Shown: positions 7,383 through 14,692, counted from the first letter of the stretch. The stretch is DNA of 15,328 bases from Xanthobacteraceae bacterium (GCA_030037105.1 JASHRY010000394.1:1-15328), one strand, 5' to 3'. Numbers and translations are program-made. Notes: generated by a model from the letters alone, not told the origin.

Positions 7383-8246
7383 ATGGTCGAACTGCCGCGA
7401 CTTAACGGTGTCATCCGCGCGCTCGAAGCGGGCCAGCATGGGCTCGCTTGTTTCACGCCCGCCGAGCTCAACAGCGCCATCGCGATGAGCGCGTCCAAAT
7501 ACGACGGCTGCGTGTTCGAGATGGAGCATCAGCCGTGGGACGGCCGGCTCCTTCGCGATTGCCTGCAATACATGCTCAACCGGGCGCAGATCGCCAAGGC
7601 GGGCTCCGTTGCACCCGGCGTGACGCCGATGGCCCGTGTTCCCGTGAACGGCGTCGAGCTGGCGCAATGGCAGGCGAAGCAGGCTCTCGACATGGGCTGC
7701 TACGGAATCGTGTTTCCGCACATTTCGACGGTGGAAGAAGCGGCCAATGCGGTCGGCGCCTGCCGTTATCCGCGGCTCAGGAGCGCCGCGAACTACGCGC
7801 CCGCCGGCATCCGCGGCGACGGCCCGACCACGGCGGCGCGCTATTGGGGCCTCACCCAGCAGGACTATTACCGGAAGGCCGACGTGTGGCCGCTCAATCC
7901 GCAGGGCGAAATCTTCTGCATCCTGCAGATCGAGGATACGCGCGGCGTCGAGAACCTCGACGACATCCTTGCGAACGTGCCGGGCATCGGCTGCATCCTG
8001 ATCGGCGAAGGCGACCTGTCGCAGGAGCTCGGCTATCCGCGGCAATACGAGCACAAGATCGTGCTCGAGTGGATGAAGCGCATCGTCGACACCTGCAAGA
8101 AACACAACGTGGTGGTCGGCCACCCGCATGTCGAGCAGGGCAATGCCGAGCGCATCATCAAGGAGGGCTACCGCTTCCTGATGTGCGCCCCGGTGCAGAG
8201 CTTCGGGAACCTCGAAGCGGCCAGAAAATATGCGGGGCGGGCTTAA
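7383..8246 (+). CDS. HpcH/HpaI aldolase family protein
   Basis: This 287-residue TIM-barrel enzyme belongs to the class II, divalent-metal-dependent HpcH/HpaI aldolase group, which splits or forms 2-oxo-3-deoxy acids with pyruvate or a related enolate. Residues aligned by motif with HpaI are H49 (FEMEHQPWD), R85 (PMARVPVNG), metal ligand E184 (ILQIEDTRG) and metal ligand D211 (IGEGDLSQ). The start at 7383 is preceded by GGGAG (7371-7375) 7 nt away; an in-frame upstream extension has no family resemblance. A long insert before the first metal ligand (about 130-175, with YWGLTQQDYYRKADVWPLNP) is typical of the branch in which the barrel keeps an aromatic-rich loop. It is divergent from the LigJ-like hydratase, which suggests successive hydration and aldol cleavage. 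The exact substrate is unknown. Convergent with ureG. Confidence 0.88.
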   Translation: MVELPRLNGVIRALEAGQHGLACFTPAELNSAIAMSASKYDGCVFEMEHQPWDGRLLRDCLQYMLNRAQIAKAGSVAPGVTPMARVPVNGVELAQWQAKQALDMGCYGIVFPHISTVEEAANAVGACRYPRLRSAANYAPAGIRGDGPTTAARYWGLTQQDYYRKADVWPLNPQGEIFCILQIEDTRGVENLDDILANVPGIGCILIGEGDLSQELGYPRQYEHKIVLEWMKRIVDTCKKHNVVVGHPHVEQGNAERIIKEGYRFLMCAPVQSFGNLEAARKYAGRA

Positions 8247-8248
8247 CT

Positions 8249-8271
8249 CCTTCCCCGTTTCACGGGGAAGG
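8249..8271. terminator. Bidirectional hairpin between convergent aldolase and ureG genes
   Basis: A perfect 9-bp stem, CCTTCCCCG (8249-8257) pairing with CGGGGAAGG (8263-8271), closes a 5-nt loop. It fills most of the 30-bp gap between two convergent stop codons, the position expected of a shared terminator. There is no T-run on either side. It also resembles short palindromes dispersed in rhizobial genomes. Confidence 0.55.
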
Positions 8272-8276
8272 ACGAA

Positions 8277-8897
8277 CTACGCCACCCCCAGCCCGCCCTT
8301 CTCCTCGATGAAGCGCGCGATCTCTTCCACGCCCTTGCCGGCGCGCAGATTGGTGAAGACGAACGGCCGGGCGCCGCGCATGCGTTTCGACTCGCGCTCC
8401 ATGGTTTCGAGCGAGGCGCCGACATGGAGTGCAAGGTCGATCTTGTTGATGACGAGGAGGTCGGAGCGGGTGATGCCCGGGCCACCCTTCGACGGGATCT
8501 TGTCGCCGGCGGCCACGTCGATCACGTAGATCGTGAGGTCGGCAAGCTCGGGCGAAAACGTCGCGGCGAGATTGTCGCCGCCCGATTCGATGAGCACGAG
8601 ATCGAGGCCGGGAAATTTTTCCCGCATGTCGGCGATGGCGGCGAGGTTGGCGGAGGCGTCCTCGCGGATCGCGGTGTGCGGGCAGCCGCCGGTCTCCACG
8701 CCGGCGATGCGCTCGGGCGCGAGCGCGCCCGAGCGCACCAGAAATTCGGCGTCCCACTTGGTGTAGATGTCGTTCGTAATCGCCGCGATCTCGTAGCGGT
8801 CGCGCAGGCGCTTGCACAGCGCGTCCATGAGCGCGGTCTTGCCCGAGCCGACCGGGCCGCCGACACCGACGCGCAAGGGACCGTGCGAGTGCGTCAT
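8277..8897 (-). CDS. ureG: Urease accessory GTPase UreG
   Basis: UreG is the SIMIBI-class GTPase that, with UreF and UreD/UreH, delivers nickel to apo-urease in the cytoplasm. The 206-residue product has P-loop GGPVGSGKT (13-21), switch region [13 protein letters not shown] (41-53), the metal-binding CPH motif (C72, H74 in [14 protein letters not shown]), [11 protein letters not shown], and the G4 guanine motif NKID. Only two histidines (H3, H5) lie near the N-terminus, unlike the His-rich UreG of some species. The start lies 8 bp after the ureF stop, and an AGGAG overlapping that stop is about 12 nt upstream. It is the last gene of the ureEFG run and ends beside the hairpin at 8249-8271. Confidence 0.97.
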   Translation of the reverse strand: MTHSHGPLRVGVGGPVGSGKTALMDALCKRLRDRYEIAAITNDIYTKWDAEFLVRSGALAPERIAGVETGGCPHTAIREDASANLAAIADMREKFPGLDLVLIESGGDNLAATFSPELADLTIYVIDVAAGDKIPSKGGPGITRSDLLVINKIDLALHVGASLETMERESKRMRGARPFVFTNLRAGKGVEEIARFIEEKGGLGVA

Positions 8898-8905
8898 TGC
8901 GGTTC

Positions 8906-9709
8906 TCAGCTCCTGAACAGCCGCGTGTATTGGGTCTCGTGCCGCATGCCGGCGAGGTCGGCGCGAAAGGCGCAGGTGCCGACCTCGTCGAGCGGCGTGG
9001 CCATAGCCCGCCTGACGGTCGCCGCGACCGCGCCTTCGAGCGCGCAGAGAACGCGCTGGCCGTCGGTCTGGCCGAGCGGCACCAGCCGCACGGCCGCGGA
9101 AATCCAGTTCGCCGCGAGCGCGTGCAGAAAAGCGTGCAGCGCCGGCGCGCGCGCGATGCCGTGCCCGGCACAGGCCACACCCACGGCGACGGGCAAAGCG
9201 ACCGGCCCACCCCAGGCGATCTCAAGGCGCGCGAGCGCCGGGCAGGGCCATGCCGTGCGGGTCACTTCGAGAAACGCGCGGCCTTGCGCCGTTGTCTCCA
9301 GGAAACGTTCCTTCGACGGGACGAAGGCGGCGGCGAGTTCGGCCACGGCGGTGAGCGCGGCGTCATCATTCGCCGCGATCGCGCGATGGGCGTGCGCGCA
9401 GAGGACCGCGTCGGCAAAACCGCCGCCCTCGCCGATCATCACGGCGAGCCACTCCCGCAGCGTTGCGGCGTCCTTGATGTCGCCGGCCTCCACCGCCCAT
9501 TCGATGCCGCCCGAATAGGAGAAGGCGCCGACCGGATAGGCCGGCGACAGCCAGGCCATCAACCGGTAGAGCGCCGCGGCATCGACGCGCTCGGTCCGTT
9601 CGTTCCCACTCCGGCGGGAATCCGGATTTGTTCCGTCGCCGGGCCGCGCGACAACCGCCTTTCTGGGTCCTCGCTTTCGCGGCGAGGAGCGGAGCAGCGC
9701 TTTAGCCAT
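8906..9709 (-). CDS. ureF: Urease accessory protein UreF with repeat-encoded N-terminal insert
   Basis: UreF is the all-helical chaperone that bridges UreD-urease and UreG. The family body begins at about residue 48 of this 267-residue form, with [20 protein letters not shown] and [12 protein letters not shown], and ends in the usual [12 protein letters not shown] tail. I start at ATG 9709 because it overlaps the ureE stop in the compact form ATGGCTAA. A further ATG at 9736 lies inside ureE. Residues about 7-36 ([10 protein letters not shown]..., ...DSRRSGNE) are the translation of a palindromic repeat at about 9601-9690, not UreF sequence. No ATG or GTG in frame lies between the repeat and the conserved body apart from an ATG within the RLMAW motif. 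So either the insert is translated or initiation is non-canonical. Identity is sure; the start is less so. Confidence 0.92.
   Translation of the reverse strand: MAKALLRSSPRKRGPRKAVVARPGDGTNPDSRRSGNERTERVDAAALYRLMAWLSPAYPVGAFSYSGGIEWAVEAGDIKDAATLREWLAVMIGEGGGFADAVLCAHAHRAIAANDDAALTAVAELAAAFVPSKERFLETTAQGRAFLEVTRTAWPCPALARLEIAWGGPVALPVAVGVACAGHGIARAPALHAFLHALAANWISAAVRLVPLGQTDGQRVLCALEGAVAATVRRAMATPLDEVGTCAFRADLAGMRHETQYTRLFRS
9601..9690. repeat. Composite palindromic repeat (rhizobial REP-like) inside ureF
   Basis: Two hairpins lie about 50 bp apart. One is TTCCC-N8-GGGAA (9603-9607 with 9616-9620), followed by TCCGGA. The other is TCCTCGC-N7-GCGAGGA (9668-9674 with 9682-9688), preceded by TCTGGG. 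The pattern, one hairpin ending in a GGGAATCC-type edge and a second preceded by a CTGGGTCC-type edge, is the layout of dispersed intergenic repeats I recall from Bradyrhizobium-like genomes. Their translation often gives an [13 protein letters not shown] peptide, as here. The boundaries are approximate. Confidence 0.7.
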
Positions 9710-10190
9710 CGTCGTGACCGTGATGACGGCCGCCATGACCGTGGTTGTGATGATCGCCGCTGTGATACGCGCCGTGCTCGGGCTCGAACGGCGCCTCGAT
9801 CGGTGAGAGACTCGCGCCGAGCCCGCGCAGCATGTCCTCGATCACATGGTCGCGCCGGATGCGCAGCCGGTCGCCGACGATCTCAACGTCGACGTGACGA
9901 TTGCCGATGTGCCAGGCGAGCCGCGCCAATTCGCGGGCATTGGCGGCCGCGATCTCGACGAGCGGCTCCGGCCGGCCGGCGACGCGCACGACGGCGCCGT
10001 CGTCGAGGATGAGGCCGTCGCCGTGGCGCAACGCCCTTGCCTGCGGCAGGTCGAGCAGGAACTTCGTGCCGCCCTCGCCGGTCAGGACGACGCGGCGGCG
10101 ATGACGTTCCTGCGCGTCAAGGGTGATGGTATCGACGGCGATCTCGTCCGCCCACTGCCCGGCAGCCTTGACTTCGCGCGCCCGCCTCAT
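9702..10190 (-). CDS. ureE: Urease accessory nickel metallochaperone UreE
   Basis: UreE binds nickel and hands it to the UreG/UreF/UreD complex. The 162-residue product has the peptide-binding N-terminal domain (about 1-75) and the metal domain with conserved HIGNRH (94-99). It ends in a His-rich tail at 139-159 with nine histidines ([21 protein letters not shown]), a likely nickel store. I chose ATG 10190 because GGAGG (complement 10200-10204) precedes it at 9 nt and homology begins there. An in-frame ATG at 10271 would add residues encoded by a dispersed repeat. The stop overlaps the ureF start, so ureE and ureF are translationally coupled. ureABC and ureD, often upstream, are absent from this window. 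Confidence 0.95.
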   Translation of the reverse strand: MRRAREVKAAGQWADEIAVDTITLDAQERHRRRVVLTGEGGTKFLLDLPQARALRHGDGLILDDGAVVRVAGRPEPLVEIAAANARELARLAWHIGNRHVDVEIVGDRLRIRRDHVIEDMLRGLGASLSPIEAPFEPEHGAYHSGDHHNHGHGGRHHGHDDG

Positions 10191-10217
10191 CGTCGGCGAC
10201 CTCCGCCTTGTTTCTAG

Positions 10218-10265
10218 CGCAAGACCCGGAAAAGTGAGAACCGGATTTCCGAAAAGAACATGCTC
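10218..10265. repeat. Dispersed rhizobial intergenic repeat upstream of ureE
   Basis: The stretch reads as a known-looking Hyphomicrobiales repeat: GCGCAAGACCCGGAAAAGTG, then a GAACCGGATTTCCGAAAAG segment and an ATGCTCCA end. It contains the inverted pair CGGAAA (10227-10232) and TTTCCG (10246-10251). I recognise closely similar segments in many rhizobial intergenic regions, but this is from memory. It lies in the 156-bp gap between ureE and the SGNH gene. Confidence 0.55.
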
Positions 10266-10322
10266 CACCAAGAAACCTTACGCCATCACTACGGCTAATG
10301 GCTACGGCGTGACTTCAGTCCA

Positions 10323-10340
10323 CCCTTCCCGGACGAAGGG
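10323..10340 (-). terminator. Hairpin directly after the SGNH-hydrolase gene
   Basis: CCCTTC (10323-10328) pairs perfectly with GAAGGG (10335-10340) around a 6-nt loop, starting 6 nt after the stop codon of the minus-strand gene at 10347. There is no T-tract. Position suggests termination or 3'-end protection. Confidence 0.4.
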
Positions 10341-10346
10341 CGCGGA

Positions 10347-11243
10347 TCAGATTCTGCCGGGAAAATGATTCCGCAACGCGTCGACGAATTTCCCGGCGAT
10401 CTTCTTGAATCCCTGCGGAAAGGGATGCAGCTCGTTCGCCCAATCGGCCGTTTGCAGCGTGCCCTGGGTATCGACGAGGATGAAGTCGTTGGCATGATCG
10501 TCGGAGAGCGTCATCAGCAAATTCCTGAACTTGGTCAGTGCCTGGCGGACGATCGCGGTTGCCTGCGCAAGGTCATAGCCGCAAAAGTCGCAAGCCGGCT
10601 TCAGCCACGGTCCGGCGCAAACGGGATGAGCTCCGTTGGGAATCGCAAAATCATAACAGTGGCCGAAGATCGGCACGCCGGGCGCGTAACGGTCGCGGAA
10701 TGCAAACAGATCGAGATACGACGCCTCGACCATGTCGAGCGCGTCCTGGAACCTTTGCGCGTTCAATCCCGCGGTGCTGAAGGTATCGTAGTCGAGATAG
10801 ATGCAGAATTGATCGCCAGCTATATCGTCGCCGCCGCCGGAGAACAGAATGGCATCGGGCTTGCCGCCGAGCCAGTTTGCCGGCTCGGTAAGAGCGGTGA
10901 TCATGCGTTGCTGCTTGGGCCACGACATTTCCGCCGTGGTCGCATCGCCCCATTGCGAAAGGTTGAGGATGTTCGGATTTACGTTTCCCATCGATGCCAG
11001 TTGTGCCACGATGTCGGTGGGAGCCAGGCTTGGGTCGTTGCCGGACAGCGGATAATCGAACCAGGAATCGCCGTGCGCCAGGATCGCGAGCGGTGCCGCC
11101 GGCGCCGCAACACCAGCGGCGGTCCGCTTCGCCAGGGCGCTCTTGAAGAGAGCGATTTTGCTCTGATGGGCCTTGGTGCGGGTCGCGATCTCGTCGTCCA
11201 TCGACTGGCGTAGCCGCTGGCGGAGCAGAATTTTTTGATCCAT
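10347..11243 (-). CDS. SGNH/GDSL-type hydrolase-like protein
   Basis: The 298-residue product keeps a block I motif HGDSWFDYP (57-65) with candidate nucleophile S60. It also has a block II-like glycine in LSQWGDATT (95-103), a block III-like SGGGDDIAG (135-143), and a block V-like segment DWANELHPFPQGF (267-279) with candidate catalytic H273. This supports an SGNH esterase/lipase fold, although block III has GGDD where GxND is usual. No signal peptide is visible: the first 45 residues are charged and helical, so it is probably cytoplasmic. Five cysteines lie at 146-221, including CDFC. ATG 11243 has GGAG 7 nt upstream. No substrate can be named. It stands alone between the ureE repeat region and a low-content stretch. 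Confidence 0.75.
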   Translation of the reverse strand: MDQKILLRQRLRQSMDDEIATRTKAHQSKIALFKSALAKRTAAGVAAPAAPLAILAHGDSWFDYPLSGNDPSLAPTDIVAQLASMGNVNPNILNLSQWGDATTAEMSWPKQQRMITALTEPANWLGGKPDAILFSGGGDDIAGDQFCIYLDYDTFSTAGLNAQRFQDALDMVEASYLDLFAFRDRYAPGVPIFGHCYDFAIPNGAHPVCAGPWLKPACDFCGYDLAQATAIVRQALTKFRNLLMTLSDDHANDFILVDTQGTLQTADWANELHPFPQGFKKIAGKFVDALRNHFPGRI

Positions 11244-11516
11244 CGACAGGCTCCGACGTCAACGCGCGGATTTGACGCGTTTCATCGCAATCATTTTTGG
11301 GTGGAAACCCGATAGTCCTTTTTGCCCGCGCGCGCAGGCGCTAAATGCGGATAATTTCCTGCGCGGTAGCGTATCGCAGTCGTTCGAAGTGCGCCAGACG
11401 CTGAACGATCTCGTCTCGCGATATGACGCCCTTCTCGGCGCCGTCGCACCACCGTGCGGCCGGTTTCAAAAAGCCGGTGTTTCCGGCTAGATTGTCGGCG
11501 CACTAGGGGTCCGCTG
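11244..11516. other. Low-content intergenic stretch with hairpins
   Basis: No convincing gene is present. A 72-codon plus-strand frame from a TTG at 11272 has no family resemblance. An 8-bp inverted pair CGCGCAGG/CCTGCGCG (11331-11338 with 11358-11365) encloses 19 nt. A terminator-like hairpin lies at 11467-11488. The promoter of the SGNH gene is presumably near 11244-11300, but no clear hexamer pair was seen. Confidence 0.5.
11467..11488 (-). terminator. Orphan intrinsic-terminator-like hairpin
   Basis: Read on the minus strand, AGCCGG pairs with CCGGCT around AAACA (plus coordinates 11472-11488) and is followed by four further T residues. This is the classic stem plus T-run. No minus-strand gene ends just upstream of it, so what it would terminate is unclear. 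Confidence 0.5.
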
Positions 11517-11720
11517 ATGCGGTTTGGTCTTTTCGGCAGCGCCAGCGACGGCCGCGCTTTCGATCCTATGGATGTCGGCATCGCCCGCGCCTTCTACGTC
11601 GCCAAGGATAAGGCCGACAAGGACGCCGCGTTCGAGCGCCGGCTCGAGGCGCAGCGCTACTTCGCGCGCGAGCTGATGCCGGCTTTTGCCGACGGCGCCC
11701 GGGTGCGCGTCGTGGGATAA
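11517..11720 (+). pseudogene. Remnant of a luciferase-like (LLM class) flavin monooxygenase
   Basis: A 67-codon frame starts at an ATG with AGGGG (11504-11508) 8 nt upstream. The first residues, MRFGLFGSA, match the usual N-terminus of LLM flavin-dependent oxidoreductases, which are normally 330-400 residues long. The text then jumps to DPMDVGIARAFYVAKDKADK followed by an acidic-basic helix ERRLEAQRYF. That recalls an internal or C-terminal part of the same family, as if about 200 codons were lost in frame. It ends after GARVRVVG. It could instead be a small unknown protein. The family match is from memory and the segment is short. It precedes the CoA-transferase genes on the same strand. Confidence 0.45.
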
Positions 11721-11760
11721 TACCGGCCACCAGCCGGCGTCGCACCACCTGGCGTTACCG

Positions 11761-12444
<684 letters not shown>

Positions 12445-12455
12445 GGAGGCTTGAC

Positions 12456-13139
12456 GTGAAGGCCCACATGCGCGCGAAATTAAATGGCTTGGCCGCCTGC
12501 AAGCCATGGACGCGGAACGACATCGCCGCGCGCGCCGCGCGCGACATCCCGGAAGGCTTTTACGTCAATCTCGGCATCGGCATTCCGGTGCTGGTGGCGA
12601 ACCACGTGCCGGCGGAGCGCGAAATCGTCATCCACTCGGAGAACGGCGTTCTCGGCATGGGCCCGATGCCGGAGCCCGATCAGATCAATCGCTGGCTGAT
12701 CAACGCCAGCAAGAAATACGTCACGCTCGTTCCCGGCGGGTCCTACATGCATCATGCCGACAGTTTCGCCATCATCCGCGGCGGGCACCTCGACCTCTGC
12801 GTGCTTGGGGCCTTTCAGGTCGCCGAGAACGGCGATTTTGCCAATTGGTCAACGTCCGCCGACGATACCATGCCTTCCGTAGGCGGAGCCATGGACCTCG
12901 CGGTCGGCGCCAAACAAATCTGGGTGCTGATGGAGCACACGACCAAGACCGGCGAGAGTAGGCTTCTGCGCCGCTGCACTTATCCGCTCACCGCTCTCGG
13001 CGTCGTCAAGCGCGTCTATACCGATCTCGCCGTGATCGACGTTGCCGCCGACGGTTTTGTGGTTCGCGAAATGGCGCCCGGCCTTACTTTCGCGGCGCTG
13101 CGGGACCTGACCGCCGCGCCGCTGCGCCTGGCGAATTAA
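12456..13139 (+). CDS. pcaJ: 3-oxoacid/3-oxoadipate CoA-transferase subunit B (PcaJ-like)
   Basis: This beta subunit (227 residues) carries the catalytic glutamate, E62 in the SENG motif (IHSENGVLGMGP), which forms the enzyme-CoA thioester. Other family marks are YVNLGIGIPVLVANHVP (36-52), LVPGGSYMHHADSFAIIRGG, and LGAFQVAENGDFANW. LMEHTTKTGES, CTYPLT and KRVYTDLAVIDV also match. I start at GTG 12456 because GAGGAGG (12443-12449) lies 6 nt upstream and includes the end of the subunit A stop. ATG 12468 is a possible alternative. The LMEHTTK and CTYPLT text resembles PcaJ, which suggests the 3-oxoadipate step of the beta-ketoadipate pathway. It is convergent with the GlcG-like gene 77 bp away. 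Confidence 0.88.
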   Translation: MKAHMRAKLNGLAACKPWTRNDIAARAARDIPEGFYVNLGIGIPVLVANHVPAEREIVIHSENGVLGMGPMPEPDQINRWLINASKKYVTLVPGGSYMHHADSFAIIRGGHLDLCVLGAFQVAENGDFANWSTSADDTMPSVGGAMDLAVGAKQIWVLMEHTTKTGESRLLRRCTYPLTALGVVKRVYTDLAVIDVAADGFVVREMAPGLTFAALRDLTAAPLRLAN

Positions 13140-13216
13140 AGCTCGGCACGTTATTGCGGGCGAGCCAGACCATCCCGAAAGCGCTCCATGCCCGTCGCGA
13201 TGACGGCGCATGTTCA

Positions 13217-13720
13217 TTACTTCAACTGATCGGCCACCTTGTCGATCCCGGCCTTGACGCAGGCTTCGTCCTTGTCGCCGCCCGGCGCGCCGGAAGCGCC
13301 GGCCGCACCGATGACTTGGCCATCCACCTTGATCGGCAGAGCGCCCCGGAAGGCGATGATATTCGTGAGATGGACATAGGGAGTAGTCGGATCGGCTTTC
13401 ACGCGATCGGCCAGCGCGCCCGAAGGGCTGCGCAATGTGCGCGCCGTATAGGCCTTTCGGAAGCTGTTCTCCATCGTGTGCGGCGGGGTGTCGTCGCCGC
13501 GCACCTGCACGATAATCTCGCCGTTGCGACCGACCACGGTGGCCGACACGGCATAGCCGTTGGCCTTGCAGGTCTCGATCGCGATTTGCGCGATGGTCAT
13601 GGCGATGGAGGCGGTCAGGTCCTTGTGGTTGAGCAGTTGGGCATCCGCGGGCATTGCCCACGCGCAGGCGCACGCCGAAGCGACGGTGATGGCCGCGAGA
13701 CGAAGCCCGGACGATGACAT
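13217..13720 (-). CDS. Secreted GlcG/HbpS-family heme-binding-like protein
   Basis: This 167-residue product starts with a Sec-type signal peptide: a basic n-region, a hydrophobic stretch at about 8-22 and a likely cleavage after ADA at 27, so the mature protein is periplasmic. The remainder fits the GlcG/HbpS domain. It has a long helix with DLTASIAMTIAQIAIETCKA, a strand VSATVVGRNGEIIVQVRGD, the FRKAYTARTL segment, the GALPIKVDGQVIGAAGASGA stretch, and a C-terminal helix with DEACVKAGIDKV. Some family members bind heme or small acids; others have no known role. ATG 13720 has AGGAG 7 nt upstream. A 9-bp stem-loop lies just upstream of the ribosome site. It is divergent from the crotonase gene. 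Confidence 0.88.
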   Translation of the reverse strand: MSSSGLRLAAITVASACACAWAMPADAQLLNHKDLTASIAMTIAQIAIETCKANGYAVSATVVGRNGEIIVQVRGDDTPPHTMENSFRKAYTARTLRSPSGALADRVKADPTTPYVHLTNIIAFRGALPIKVDGQVIGAAGASGAPGGDKDEACVKAGIDKVADQLK

Positions 13721-13740
13721 GGCGATTCTCCTGATGTCTT

Positions 13741-13764
13741 CGCCGTCCCTTCGTCGGGACGGCG
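13741..13764. promoter_or_regulatory. Perfect 9-bp stem-loop upstream of the GlcG-like gene
   Basis: CGCCGTCCC (13741-13749) pairs perfectly with GGGACGGCG (13756-13764) around a 6-nt loop. Its edge lies 20 bp before the ATG at 13720, just ahead of the ribosome site. It could be a leader hairpin, an operator or a short dispersed palindrome. A second inverted pair GCCGTG/CACGGC (13799-13804 with 13810-13815) follows in the same divergent gap. Confidence 0.4.
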
Positions 13765-13880
13765 TCGCAGACTAACGCGTTCGCGGTGCGCCGTCAGGGC
13801 CGTGTCCGCCACGGCGTCCGCCGCCATTCCCGACATGCGATCCCATTGCCGGCCGCGATCTTGCCGGATTTAATGCGCGG

Positions 13881-14660
13881 ATGCCTGCGAGCGTTCGCAC
13901 CGAGATCGAAGGCGCGGTTTCTACGATAGTGATGAGCCGCCCGGAGCGGCGCAACGCCGTCGACCGCCCGATGGCGGCGCTGTTGCGCGACGCGTTTCTG
14001 CGCTTCGAGCGCGACGAGAGCCAGCGCGTGGCGGTGTTGTACGGCGAGCACGGCACGTTTTGCGCGGGCGCGGACCTGACGGCGATCGAGGATCCGGAAC
14101 GGCGCAATGAGCTTGATTCCGAGGGCGGCGGCACGGGTCCGATGGGTCCGACGCGGCTGGCGCTCGCCAAGCCGCTGATCGCGGCGGTCGCCGGCTACGC
14201 GGTCGCCGGCGGGCTCGAACTGGCGTTGCTTGCCGACCTGCGCGTCGTCGAGGAGAGCGCCGTTTTCGGCGTCTTCAGCCGCCGCTGGGGCATTCCGCTG
14301 CTCGACGGCGGGACCGTGCGCTTGCCGCGCATCGTCGGCATGGGTCGCGCTCTCGACATGGTCCTGACCGGCCGGCCCGTTGGCGCGCGCGAGGCGTTCG
14401 ACATGGGTCTTGCGAACCGGCTGGTCGCGGACGGCACGTCGCGCCAGACGGCCGAGCGGCTCGCGCGCGAAATCGCGGCTTTTCCGCAACGTTGCATGCT
14501 TGCGGACCGCGCCTCGGCCTACCGGCAATGGGACCTGCCGCTGGCGACGGCGCTGCGCGAGGAAGGACGTCACGGCGTGCCGATCGTCGCCACCGAAGGA
14601 GCAGCAGGCGCGCGGCGTTTCGCCGAAGGCGCGGGGCGTTCCGGCAAATTCGAGACCTGA
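13881..14660 (+). CDS. Enoyl-CoA hydratase/isomerase family (crotonase) protein
   Basis: The 259-residue product has the crotonase fold. It contains IVMSRPERRNAV near the N-terminus, the first oxyanion-hole segment GTFCAGADL (58-66) and the second with AVAGYAVAGGLELALLADL (102-120). GGLE includes E113, matching the first catalytic glutamate of enoyl-CoA hydratase. The second catalytic glutamate is not kept: ungapped alignment through GIPLLDGGTVRLPRIVG puts S133 in its place. The enzyme may therefore be an isomerase or have other CoA-ester chemistry, although many bacterial proteins annotated enoyl-CoA hydratase share this variant. The ribosome site before ATG 13881 is weak. It may work in the same CoA-ester catabolism as the CoA-transferase upstream, but it has its own promoter region. 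Confidence 0.9.
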   Translation: MPASVRTEIEGAVSTIVMSRPERRNAVDRPMAALLRDAFLRFERDESQRVAVLYGEHGTFCAGADLTAIEDPERRNELDSEGGGTGPMGPTRLALAKPLIAAVAGYAVAGGLELALLADLRVVEESAVFGVFSRRWGIPLLDGGTVRLPRIVGMGRALDMVLTGRPVGAREAFDMGLANRLVADGTSRQTAERLAREIAAFPQRCMLADRASAYRQWDLPLATALREEGRHGVPIVATEGAAGARRFAEGAGRSGKFET

Positions 14661-14692
14661 GCCCGCGCCGCTATTGTGATTTATCCATGAAG

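Noticed and set aside
8897..10012. A 371-codon plus-strand frame opposite ureF and ureE
   Set aside because: It is antisense to ureE/ureF, with a run of Arg/Ala at its end and no motif.
11272..11490. A 72-codon plus-strand frame from a TTG
   Set aside because: No ribosome site of note, no family resemblance, and it contains the terminator-like hairpin near its end.
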